Assembly (NCBI RefSeq): GCF_000003855.2
Contig: NW_003101662.1
Location: 261,136 to 325,135 of the forward strand
Direction: 5' to 3'
DNA length: 64,000 nt
DNA from: Blastomyces gilchristii SLH14081
Taxonomy: Eukaryota; Ascomycota; Eurotiomycetes; Onygenales; Ajellomycetaceae
Below are positions 37,550-48,463 of the stretch, one piece after another. The notes under the pieces are model-generated. The model did not search any database. It was not told where the DNA came from and saw nothing but the letters and a program-made list of their open reading frames with translations. The position numbers and the translations under genes were made by a program. Position 1 is the first letter of the stretch. Each line of letters opens with the position of its first letter.

Positions 37550-39643
37550 TCAACAGATTTCAATCATGATTCTCGACCCAGGGACATCGATTTTAGTCCC
37601 ATGCACCAGTTGCCCAGGACCTACTCTATCGTTCCCATTCTCAGACACCATTTCATTAAATATAGAATAAACCAAACTTTTCTCTGACAGCGCTCCAAAA
37701 TAATTCGGTACAGTGACTATTCCACCGTCACCGTCACCATCGCCACCAGACACAGAGGCTTGATCAGTATCAGTATCAGACATCTCCTCTCCATACTCCG
37801 CCTCAGAAGATGGAATGACTCCAAACGATACTTGCATTGTTCGTTTCTCCTGACCGGCATCAATTGCGGGGGTCTTTTTTCCCTTCTCCGTCGCCGATGA
37901 AGAAGCCCGTAGGCTATCCAAGGGGGCCACCAAAAACTGCACCGTATCTCCCTCTTTCGCAATCTCAGAGAGATCCGTCGTGAGCCGCCCATCCTTGAAC
38001 TGTATCGACCCCGGAACAGCTTCATCGAATAGGTTCGCCATCACCGCACGGTCCTCCTCGACTTCTGCTGCTGCCTCTGAACCGGGGGCCGCCTCTTCGA
38101 AGATTTCATGTACTGGCCGAACCCGACCGGAGCCCAAAGCGACGTCTCCGGCGGTTTGGTAACTATATTCCGGATCTAATGATAGAAGTCCTTGCTTTTT
38201 ACCCCACCCGCCTCCTCCGCTCACTACACGGTGAAGCCTGGCACCCTCATTGATGACAACAAGTGGATCAGCAGCAGGCATGCCCGAAGCAGCGTGGGGC
38301 CCGTCCTGTGGCGAAACAGGCTGCACCAGAGCCCAAACAGCCACCCGCTGATTTTGTAGGTTATTTGCCTCAAGATACGCTGGAAGCGCTTTCTCCAGCT
38401 CTGCCGATGCGTGTATTGTTGAGCTCGATCCCTCGTCCTGGTGTCGGAGCTGACTGATGATATTTCCCATGCTTGTGGTTATTACCCGCGGCTTCGTTAC
38501 TGGGCGGAGAGGCACACGTGCGGTGACTTCGTGAGGTTTCGTTGCACCGTTGATCTGGCAGCTAAGGAGATTATATTCCTTGTCTAGCGTTAGTGTGGGA
38601 GAGGTATGGCTTGAGTCTGGGTGTGAGCTATAGCGCCAGCGCGAGGCAAGCATTGTACGGGGTTTGCCGTTCAGGAAGACGGTGTTTGCCAGTCGAATGC
38701 CAACTTCCACGAATGAGGTTACTACTGGAGAATCCCTTTTCGTAGGTATTTGACGATACAGGTAGGATAATGTAGGTTCCGTTTCAGGAGTAGACATGTC
38801 ACGATTTTGAAGCGACCGGGCCACCTTGGCCGTCAGAGCATCTCCGTCCGCGAGAAAGAGAGATATACCTTCATACTCGTGTTGCCCAGCTAGTTTATCT
38901 CCGCATTTTTTCCCTTCGCGTAAAATTGAAATTGTGCTAGGAACGGGTAGTTTATCTACGACCGCTACCACGGAATAGACAAAGCTAGCGTGTCCGCCAG
39001 AAATGTTGGGTCGCGTGTTTTGGAAAAGGTGCGTTATCGATTCGCGTAGGAAGGAATGGGGGTTCACTACCCAAGAAGCAAACGCGGGGGTCACGAGTAA
39101 GATAGGGACAGTGTGAGAGATGTCGTCGCTCTGTGGAAGGCTTGGTAGTTTCGACATCACATCCGAGGGCATCTGCATCCGTTACCGAAGTAAACTGTTA
39201 ATGTATGTACGACAACTTAAAGTTCGAAAGGAAACGGCAAACTGCGTAGCTCAGCCCAATTGGAGAAACAGAGCAAATCAAAATGCACAACTCACCACCC
39301 GCGTTGGATCCTTTATAAACCAAGTAGCGCTTCTAGCACCCGGTGTCGTCTTCACCCGTGCCCCGGAGCTTGAACACAGACCCTGTGTCCATTGGAGCGG
39401 ATACCCATCATACCCATGCCCATACCCGAAACCACCAGCATAAGCACCATTATTCGCCTTCAACCGTCTCCCATTTCCCTTCCCCGTCGCCAGCTTGCCG
39501 CTGCCGCTGCTATAGCTCCGGTGCACCCATAACCCCGAGAGCGAAACCGCTGCTGTTCCCTGACCGGTAGACCCCAGCAAGCAACCACTGGCCAGGAGCC
39601 GCGTCACACCTTGGCCGGCGAAGCATTGGTGGAGTGGTGACAT
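37550..39643 (-). CDS. Unrecognised protein with mitochondrial-type leader, 656 aa
   Basis: Two exons (39643-39296, 39172-37550; the 123-base intron runs from GTGAGT to GCAG) give 656 aa. An upstream in-frame ATG at 39763 would add 40 residues. The first 55 residues are rich in Ser, Gly, Arg and hydrophobics, with WVHRSYSSGSGK looking like a presequence cleavage site, so import into mitochondria is likely. The rest alternates beta-like hydrophobic stretches (VPILLVTPAFASWVV, FVYSVVAVVDKLPVP, VAVWALVQPV) with acidic and low-complexity loops. It carries GGGGWGKKQGLLSLDPEYSY near the middle and an acidic DTDTDQ/GDGDGD segment near the end. I cannot assign a family. A FIST-type sensor domain crossed my mind but is not supported by any motif I can point to. 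The sequence is well organised and clearly protein-coding. Confidence 0.8.
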
Positions 39644-41502
39644 GTAAGAAGGGGCATGGAGGGGTCGATGCGGGGTGATTGATTGTTGGGAAGAGAAGCA
39701 AGCTGGATGATTTGGCGCCAGATGAGATGCATTAGCATCAACAAACATATCTTGGTTCAACAAATTAACTCGCCAAGCTCAGCCGAGCCCTCATTGGTTC
39801 CTGCTGCTTCGCGTTGGTTTGCTGAGTTTGCTCAGTTTGTATAGCCCAGTCTCACGCGTATTATTAGTTAACTAGTCATTTATTTATTATTATCAAGCTA
39901 AGCCCTAGTTACTAACTACGCCTTATGCAATGTGGCTTGGGAGATTCAATCCAAACCCAACCCATCCAATCACTTGCTGATTACACATCGGGTTGGGCTG
40001 GGGGCTATGCCCCATTGTGATTGGCGCCTAACATCAGGGCTAACTAAGCCCGTGCTGTAATGATTTCCTAGTATTTATTTCTATTTGATGAGATAACTAT
40101 ATCCGCCGTTCATTGGGATTTGTCTGTTCTTTCTCAGTTTTCAATTTTCTTTTCTCTTTTTTGAGGAAAACTGCAAAAAAGTTGCGCTGAACGATGATCG
40201 AGATCTTGAGGCCTGGATAAGGGAAGAGTGTGGTCAGGGGGCTATCTGCCTTAGTATGTATGTCTTTCATTAACTGCACAGCCGTGATCATTCTCTAGCA
40301 ACACAGAACAATATATAGATACGTCAAGTGACTAACTGGCAGTCCCGAAAACGAAAATGAAACAAAGAGACGCTGTCGGAACATTCGAACATCCCGTTCG
40401 GGATCTCCTCCTGCTACTTCGGCATTCCTAGGGCCCAATTCAGAATCCCGAAAAAATCGCTCGCCCTGGGCAGAAGTGCTCGCTCGGCCGTGACTAGGGC
40501 AGCCGAACGATGACGTCACCGGCTCGGCACTGCCAAAAGGGATAAAAAGTTAGCCACAATTATACGCACTCACTCGTACCAGCCTTGCCACTCACTGGGT
40601 CACTGCTCAGATGAACCCTGGTGTGGCGGCACTATGACGTTGCCTGCGCTAAAAATACATCATATCATCCAGTGTCTTGTTCTGCAGATAGTTATGTCAC
40701 TGTAAGGCTAAATGCACTATAGATTTAGTTATACATAGACGGTCAATAAGGAGACCACCACGAGAAGAATTAAGAGTGGAGGCATATTCTTTTTTTGATC
40801 CAACTGTTTCTACAGAGTAGTTACCCCATACAGATTTATTCAGAATCAGACCAGCAGCTTGTGTGGCGTGCCGGCTGCGGCGCAGCGGTTATGTACCGTA
40901 CCGTGCGAATTGGACTGCTTAACCCCGTAGCAACAGAAACTAAGAATTATCATCTCCACTCCTCATGACGAGGCTTTGCAGGGCTGCAGATCTACAGTGT
41001 AGGAGAAGAAAATCCGTTCTGTATTTGTCCAATCCAGGCCAAGCTGGAAAAAAACAAAACTAATGTTGCTTCGGAATGACGACGATGTTTTGTCACAATA
41101 ATAACTAATCAGCTGGTAGCTGCCATGATACATAATGCATAATGGCAATAGTTAAGTTCATAATAATAATTATCATAATATTCACTGCGGTGTCTTTGTT
41201 TTCTGGGCCCGGATTTTCCATTCCCAGCTTTTTTTTTCTAGTCTTTATTTTTTCCCGGGGAGTATTTAAATAACCTTACTTCTCCCCCTCCTTTGTTTGC
41301 CTTTTTCTTTCTTGCCTCTTTTCTTCCTCCCTTCCCCAACGTCATTCCTGCTTCCCATCAACCACCAAAACAAACAAATAGATATTTAATATTTAATCCC
41401 ACAAACCCGACCTATAAATAAATCCATCAAGACCCTATACATATATATAACAGCTCGAATTACTATTCTCCGCCCTTTTATCCCTCCCAACACGCCGTCG
41501 CC
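39644..41502. other. Divergent intergenic region and PMP3 promoter
   Basis: The minus-strand unknown gene and the plus-strand PMP3 gene diverge here. No gene is recognised. The last 230 bases before PMP3 carry a TTCTTTCTTGCC-type pyrimidine-rich leader (about 41280-41345) and TATAAATAAAT at 41414-41424. A short minus-strand frame at 40295-40519 has nothing to support it. Confidence 0.5.
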
Positions 41503-42006
41503 ATGGCTTTCACCGCATCGTGAGTATCTCCCCGTCGCTTCCGGGACTGGCTATTTATCGCCCAACCCAGCCACAATCCCACCAATTCGAAGGAAAACGG
41601 ATGAGAAATGAAATAGAAATTAAATAAATATTATAAAAAAGGGAATATTACACTTGCTAACAAACAATTCCTATCCATACAGAGATATCTGCAAAATCAT
41701 CTTCGCCATCCTCCTACCACCCGTCGGTGTCTTCCTAGAACGCGGATGCGGGGCAGACTTGCTCATCAACATCTGTTTGACCGTCCTGGGCTACATCCCT
41801 GGCATCATCCATGCTCTGTACGTCATATCTCTCTTTGTTCTGTCCCCTCACCTATTGTTATTACTATCACTATTATTATTACCATCATTATTATATCTCC
41901 CAAGGCTATTCTATCTGGTATATATATATATATACATAAATATGTGTTCAAAACACCAGCTAACCTCTCCACCTCGCCGCACAGATACATCATCCTCAAA
42001 TACTAG
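41503..42006 (+). CDS. Plasma membrane proteolipid Pmp3-type (UPF0057)
   Basis: Three exons (41503-41519, 41683-41817, 41985-42006) give 57 aa. The protein has two membrane-spanning helices around a short polar turn: KIIFAILLPPVGVFLERGC, then LLINICLTVLGYIPGIIHALYIILKY. This is the canonical UPF0057/Pmp3 layout, including the PPVGVFLERGC motif. In yeast, Pmp3 helps hold plasma-membrane potential, and its loss gives salt sensitivity. The first coding exon is only 17 bases and the last 22, so the gene is easily missed by length-based calling. The second intron contains TTATTA and TATATA runs. Confidence 0.95.
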
Positions 42007-45000
42007 CCCTGCGATGATAAATGAACGATTAATTCAGCCTGCTGCATCTCTTTTCTTCTCTCCTGCAATTCCAGCTCCCTACCCATTTCCGCTCCGTTCC
42101 GCCTTGTTGTTCGAGAACGTTCACCTTGGTTTTTCTCAATTTTGCCACCAAACCAACCTGATACCAATGCCAATCACACCTAAAATACATACACCCATGA
42201 AGGCCCTCTCTCCGCACGCTTCCCTTAGTTGATTAAAAATAACTATATATATCCGCGCAATTCCTCATCCTTCGTCGTCGCCGGAAATCCTCACTAGCCT
42301 ATCTTAGTTTCTCTCTGCCTTTTTCAAAATACGACCTGCCTTTACATGAATTTATGCGAAAAATAGAGGGAAAAAAATCATTAAATGAAGGCGGAAAGGA
42401 GGAAACCTGTTCTCCTAGTGCTTCCTAATTTCTCTATCCACGCAGCGGGAGGAGCAACGGATGGGAGGATAGGGTGCTTGATAGGAAAACCTGCCCTTTT
42501 TTCTTTTTTCTTTTTTCTTTTTTTCTTTTTTGTTCATATCATAAGTTGCATTGGCTAGTTATGGGTTCTTGAGGGGGTGGGAAGAGGAGGCGCTTTGGTT
42601 TGATCGATCCCATGTCTCTCCTTTTTGACCTGTTTAGCTTTGTTTAACGCATATATATATATTTTCCCCTTTTAACGGCCAAAACCTGTTTTTGTTGTTG
42701 TGTCTTATTATATTTTTAGTGATACCAGTTCCTCGTCCCCACCCCCCAACTCTATCCATGATTTTGTCAAGGTTTCTTCGTCATTCCTCCCTGGTTCTGC
42801 CCCGCTTTCTTCTTTTCTTTAAAATAGTTGGCCGAATTAGTCTCATCCAATCTCTCTCTCTCTTTATCCCCGGGTTTATGCGTTACATTTTGCACTTTGC
42901 GCTTCTCGCTGATTCGTATTCTCTCGCGTTCGCATTCATACTAATGCACATTTCCCTCTTTGGGTTTTTCTGGTCTGGCATAGGCTTGGGCTTTTTTGGC
43001 TTCCAAACTTTACTAGCCTGGCTTGATTGAACTAAGTTTTTGATTGTCTGGTTGATTTGATTTGCGGCATGGTGGAATGAATTGTTTAATTGTACAGTAG
43101 TGTTTTATTTTTTACATGGCAATGTGCAGAGAAGTTTTTTTAAGTAATCTTTTTATTTTTCTCTTCCTTTTCGGTTGTGCTTGTTGTGCTTCGTTGGAGA
43201 GGCGGATATATATTTTTGAAGTACTGGTTCGTGCTTTTGGTCGTGCGGTTCCTATGACCAAGCATGAGAGGTAACTTATATACATGCTCCTCCTCCGCCT
43301 CTCAGTTTTGTAATTGGGACTGATAACTAGTTATTCAACATGTTAAAAGTATTGACCTAGCAGTGCTGCCACTACTCTGTAATCGAGATTGTGTTCTTCA
43401 GGAGCGACGAACCAACCGCAGCCACCAAGCTAAATTTTGAATTTAATGCACGGAAGATCTAACCGCCAGCCACGCCGTAGAATGAAGAATTTCCAACCCC
43501 AATTCTTGCCATGTTTATGTTTCACGCCTGAGGCGCGTCGCGAAAACACGGAAGTGATGTCATCAGCGCCAGTTAGCCGCCCAACCCTCGGCCCCTGAAA
43601 CGCCTTTGACCCTGGCTGGCGCCTGGCCTTGACGACCTCACAACCTCGGCGCTTAAGCAACGCAGCCCCAACCCAACCACCCCCCTCATCCAACAACCTC
43701 CCATCACGCTGCTGTGTTTGCGGCGTTTCAGCACGGCGCCTAGCTACGGAGTACTCTCTCTCCAGTATCTCCAGTCCTTCCTCCTACCACTGCCATTTCT
43801 GTCTCTGCTCGAGGCGCCGATGGAAGGGGGAAGGGGGAAGGGGGAAGGGGGAAGTGGGAAGTGGGAAGTGGGCGGTTGGCCTGGCCTGGCATGACATGAC
43901 ATGGCATGATATGTTAATTGCTCCATTGCTCACATCGGATCTTTTCGTATCGCTGGCCAGGGGGGTGGTCGGTTGCTTAGCGAGGTCATCCTATAGGATG
44001 GACGGAATGGAATTGGAGATGGTGGTTTGTTTGGTTTTGTGATGTGGGCGCGTCCCTCCGTTGGGCCCTGCTACCTCGTGGCTAGGCCTGGCCGGGGGAT
44101 GGATGTGGTGATTATGCGTCTCACTACCTGATTACTGACTGATGACTTTCTTCTGGGTGACGTGACGGAAGGGGGGTGAGTGTGTGGACATGCCGTTTTT
44201 TGTTGGTTGGCTGGCTCTATGATTTCCGGCTCTCGTTGTTTTCGATCTTGACTCTGTTCGGGTAACAAATGACCGCCAACTCTGCTGCTACTCGAATGGA
44301 TATCCACTCCCCGTTTCTGAAGAACGGTGGTGGTTGTGGTGGTGCTGTTTGCTGATGGGTTCTAAAGAGATCGCGCTCGGCGCTCGCGCGCTTCGGATTT
44401 GGATAGAGGGGGTCCATTTTATGTCTGATCCGTTGTTTATTATTATTTACTTTTTTTTATTTTATTTTTATTTTATTTTACTTCTCCGCTTCTTTTCTTC
44501 TCTTTCTTGTTTGTCCTGTTTCCCTCCCCTTGTTTCGTTTCCATTTCTGCTCGATTTCCTTTGATATAGCATTTTTCTGTGCTACTTTACTACCTTGCGT
44601 CAGCGGGTCTTTTTAAACAACAACCCTTGTATGCTCACATACGCCCCATCATTTTTACCATCTCTTTCCTTCTTGGTATTTCACGCCTATTATCTATTGG
44701 GTCTGATATTCCTCCGTGCGGAAAGCTAGCTCTTGTATCTGTGCTACTGGTTGTACTACGACGATGAGCCGATCCGGGTGAATATAGAGGGTTCGTTTCT
44801 CGACAGCTTAGGCTGACAGGAATCGGTACGTCGTATGGGAAAACGCAGTGTGTCTTTGGATACCGCTTTTGTGGGGCTCAAAGCCCTCTGGTCTTTATAT
44901 CTTCATGACACTGTTGCTCGAGTCCTTTCCATCCTTGCATTGTGGTGCATTCACAATATTCACAGCTTACAGCGCCGCTCAATGCTGGGATACCTAGCTC

Positions 45001-45036
45001 ACTTCTTTTTCTCTCACCTAGAGCTGCTACACCAGC
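42007..45036. other. 3.0 kb intergenic region, no gene recognised
   Basis: Mostly T-rich and pyrimidine-rich DNA. Frames such as 42692-43030 encode strings of Leu, Phe and Ser, as expected from T/C-rich non-coding DNA. A 7-base minisatellite lies at 43822-43872 and the nonamer TACGGAGTA at 43745-43753. The last kilobase is probably promoter and long leader of the CFEM gene. Confidence 0.5.
43822..43872. repeat. Minisatellite GGAAGGG/GGAAGTG, about 7 units
   Basis: Seven 7-base units in a row. The first four read GGAAGGG and the last three carry a G to T change, so the array has two homogeneous halves. Confidence 0.75.
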
Positions 45037-47493
45037 ATGTCGCGCCGTTTTCCGGCCCTAGCAGTCGTTCTACAGCTTGCAGTTGCAGTACACAATCCGT
45101 TTTGCCTGGCAGATCATATCTCACCCCGTGCCACAACTATACCTAGGGGGGATTTTGTACCCGCCTGCGCACAGGGTTGCCTGCTCTCCTTTTTAAAATT
45201 AGACTTCCCCGCTGCGGCCTGCCCGAATTCACGCGACCTATCCTGTCTCTGCACCAGAAGATCTACCACGGGGTTTACGCTTGGTGAAGGTGCCCTGCGT
45301 TGTGTGTACGCCTTTTGTTTGAACCCTGGTATCCGGGAGCTCCAGGTATATGCCATCTGTTCTGGCATCCGGAACGCCCTTCCAAATACCCATACTGCAA
45401 TCACCATCACATCTACAGCCATGACGACGACGCAAGCAGATCCATCCCCTTCAACAACCGTTTCCGAGACCACCCTCCCCACAACTTCAACCCTGAGCAC
45501 TACCTACTCATCCACTTTGACAACGCCAACTATTTCAAGTACTAGCGCAACACTTCTATCAACTGCCTTATCATCATCCAGTACTCTGGCCCCTCCGGAT
45601 CCAACCGGACTTCCACCCGGACTCCCCGAGCCTCCTGCAGCCAATGATGAACCATCCATGACCAGTGCCCAGGTAATAGGGGCTTCCATCGGAGGTGCAG
45701 TTGCAGGTGCATTGTTATTGGCCTTGATCATATTATTACTCTTAAAGAGCCGCCGAAAAAGGATGATGGCAGCTCATGAGAGCGAATTCGAAATTGGCGG
45801 GCAAATGTCCGAACCCACTCCACAGGGTTCTACAGCGGGATATCGGGGTGGCCCGACTCTCGGATCCCCCATTGGCATATACAACGAACCAGTCGCTCGT
45901 CGGCTTACCCATCCATCTAACACTACCAAACAATCAGAAGCTACTTCCCCAGATGCTGGTAACTTTCCGTATCCATATCCCGCCTACAGCCATAGCGGGA
46001 GCGATGATGCGAGTTTATCGACCCCCAATGCGACAAAGTCTAAATCGCCTCGTAGAATATCGCAATTGCTACCGGAAAAACCCAACTACGAGGTATACTC
46101 CTCGCAGCATCCGATTACGGAACGCTTGGGACGCCGCCCGGAAAGTTCGGCCACAGTATTTGAAGAAGATTATGATGGGGATAGGAAGGCCCTTCTTGCG
46201 GCAAACAGCCACTGGCCCACCGCACATCCAGGCGGCGGATATAAAAATATGTCTGCGTACAGGAATTATTCACAACCGCAGCAGTTTGGTATTCAATACA
46301 CGACTTACCAGAATACTGGGAGACATCAGCCGCAACACCGGCAACGGCCGCAGCCTCCAACGTTAAGACTAGTAACCCCCGCCAGTAGCAACTCGTACCA
46401 GGGTCGAACAAATATGGCCACCTCGCCTCCAAAGGTTATGTACCAACGCGTGGATTCGGGATTATCCATGCGATCCAACGGGACAAGGCTGGGCGGACAT
46501 CCAAATTTATACCCACGGGCTGGAGCTGGTGCTGGTGCTGGAGCATGGAGGCATGGTGGATCGGTCGACCTAAATCGACGACGACCGAACGATCGAACGT
46601 CCGCCGGGTCAGTTACAAGTTTTGAGTCCGTGGATATGAATGACGGGAATAGGAATGGTAATGCAGGGATTGTCCCCAAGCGCACCACCGTTCGCCTCAG
46701 CCCTGTCAGGGAAAGGCCAACATCCCCGGATCCGAATGCGTACCCGGCACCACTATCCAGGCCAGTGAGGTACCCACCAATGAACGGACGATCTGCATCA
46801 ACTAGTTATAATTTTCAAGGGCAAGGATATAGTGAAAGAGTCAACGACGTGACTATGGGGAATGGAGCGAATGGCGGCAACTCACGTTTATATCCATATC
46901 CGTATCCGTATCCGTATCGTAATCCCGCTGGTACCACAAATAACATTCCCAAATTTCCGAAATTCCATCAACCACTCCGACCGCCAATACCTCGCCCTCA
47001 GCCGGAATCGCAAACACAGCCACAACCACAACCACAACCACAATATCAATACTCACCACACACCCCCAATGAACCACGAAATAGCCGAACCAGCAGCAAC
47101 AGCAATAGCAGTAGCAACAACAGCCTCCTAAGCAAACGCCGCGGAGAAGCCATGGCAGATAAGATGGAGAGCGAGCTAGATGTCGACAAAGCAAGCAGGC
47201 GCCGTCCCAGCCCTTTGAATTCTGGGAGCAAGTCGGAGAGTGGTGCTGGAGCGGCGGCACAGGGAGGACTGAGGGCGCCGTTGCCGTCGGTGGATTTTAA
47301 GGCGCGGCAGAACAGGCAGGCGCAGGAACGACAGCAGCAGAAGCAGCAGCAGCAAGAAGGGAGGCGGGATAGAGATATGACTGACGATGATAACGACGCT
47401 GATGTGGAACAACAGTCTGACCTGCTAGGATCGCAGGGGCGGAAATTGACGCCCACGAGACGCGGGCCGGATTTATATCTTAATGTCGAGTGA
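45037..47493 (+). CDS. CFEM-domain single-pass membrane protein with long cytoplasmic tail
   Basis: A single exon of 818 aa. Residues 1-25 form a signal peptide (MSRRFPALAVVLQLAVAV). A CFEM domain follows with all eight cysteines (44, 48, 62, 70, 72, 89, 94, 108) and an Asp at 67 just before CLC. That is the position that coordinates haem iron in haem-binding CFEM proteins. Residues 115-205 are a Thr/Ser/Pro-rich, probably O-glycosylated stalk. Residues 213-236 are a transmembrane helix (IGASIGGAVAGALLLALIIL) with the stop-transfer KSRRKR. The remaining roughly 580 residues would be cytoplasmic and disordered, with YPYPYPYPY, QPQPQPQPQ and Arg/Gln-rich segments. There is no GPI-attachment tail and no seven-helix Pth11 domain. 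This layout suggests a surface sensor or wall-anchored receptor rather than a secreted haem carrier. That role is inferred. Confidence 0.88.
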   Translation: MSRRFPALAVVLQLAVAVHNPFCLADHISPRATTIPRGDFVPACAQGCLLSFLKLDFPAAACPNSRDLSCLCTRRSTTGFTLGEGALRCVYAFCLNPGIRELQVYAICSGIRNALPNTHTAITITSTAMTTTQADPSPSTTVSETTLPTTSTLSTTYSSTLTTPTISSTSATLLSTALSSSSTLAPPDPTGLPPGLPEPPAANDEPSMTSAQVIGASIGGAVAGALLLALIILLLLKSRRKRMMAAHESEFEIGGQMSEPTPQGSTAGYRGGPTLGSPIGIYNEPVARRLTHPSNTTKQSEATSPDAGNFPYPYPAYSHSGSDDASLSTPNATKSKSPRRISQLLPEKPNYEVYSSQHPITERLGRRPESSATVFEEDYDGDRKALLAANSHWPTAHPGGGYKNMSAYRNYSQPQQFGIQYTTYQNTGRHQPQHRQRPQPPTLRLVTPASSNSYQGRTNMATSPPKVMYQRVDSGLSMRSNGTRLGGHPNLYPRAGAGAGAGAWRHGGSVDLNRRRPNDRTSAGSVTSFESVDMNDGNRNGNAGIVPKRTTVRLSPVRERPTSPDPNAYPAPLSRPVRYPPMNGRSASTSYNFQGQGYSERVNDVTMGNGANGGNSRLYPYPYPYPYRNPAGTTNNIPKFPKFHQPLRPPIPRPQPESQTQPQPQPQPQYQYSPHTPNEPRNSRTSSNSNSSSNNSLLSKRRGEAMADKMESELDVDKASRRRPSPLNSGSKSESGAGAAAQGGLRAPLPSVDFKARQNRQAQERQQQKQQQQEGRRDRDMTDDDNDADVEQQSDLLGSQGRKLTPTRRGPDLYLNVE

Positions 47494-48463
47494 GATGGAT
47501 GCTTTTCATCTTATCATTTTTCTTTCTGTTTCTGTTTTTGTTTGCTGGTTTGATTCATCGGGTCGTGAGGCCATTTTATTCTTATAAAATCGTACTCGAG
47601 TACCCATCAGTTGTTCCCCCTCCTTCTTTTTTCCGGGTGAAATGCCCAATTTACCAATACGTACGTACCTTGTTCGAATTTTGATGGATTTTCGCAACTC
47701 TTTTGGTTTTCTGGATTCTCTACACTGAAGAAAATGCATGTAGAGGGTGGATGTGTTTCTCAGCCCTTTTTCTCATGTTCATGTGCTATACGCCTATTCT
47801 CCCTTTGTATATGTACAAAAAATACTGCCATTTTCCTTGTGTTTATTTTATTGATATACCCCTGATCCTGGTCCTATCGTCCTTTTTGGCATTTGTACTG
47901 TACAGTTTACCACCATTTTCCCTTTCAATTACAACTTTTTTTCTCTTTTATCCCGTTCTCTCCGTGTCTTGGGTCCGTTTAAGGAGACTTAATATTTCCC
48001 AGCATCGGTTGCCATACTTTCTATCGGTACAACCTAAGTTGCCCTTGGTATATAATGATTCCTGATAAAAGATACAGATAAAATTCATTTATGTACGAAT
48101 ATATGCACAACGATGTAGTATGCCACCTTAGAAATCCCCCCCAAGTAAACCGGGGACGAATTGCTACAGTTGTAGCCCTGAGCCCAACCTTTTAATTTCC
48201 TCACCTCTAAGATAAAACAAATGCAACTGACTAACTGGTTTTACTTCACTGGATCTATTGTTATCGAATCTTCAAAATCCAAATCTTGCGGACCTGTGAT
48301 TATTCAATCGCAAGATTGTGTTTGGCTTGGGTTGCTCATGGCATCACGTGGCAAGTCAGTCAGTCTCCCTCGGTTTTGTCCTCGTCCTTCCAGAATCCAA
48401 GGGCCCTCCGCCGAACGCGTTCCGTGGACATCATTGATATTCACGAATAGCAAATAGATCACA
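47494..48463. other. Intergenic, no gene recognised
   Basis: The 3' region of the CFEM gene and the promoter of the next plus-strand gene. T-rich, with only chance short frames. Confidence 0.5.

Noticed and set aside
42692..43030. 112-codon hydrophobic frame resembling a membrane protein
   Set aside because: The Leu/Phe/Ser-rich translation is what T/C-rich non-coding DNA gives. No start context, splice signals or family support.
46853..47456. Long minus-strand Cys/Leu-rich frames
   Set aside because: They are shadows of the Gln/Arg-rich repeats of the CFEM protein on the plus strand.
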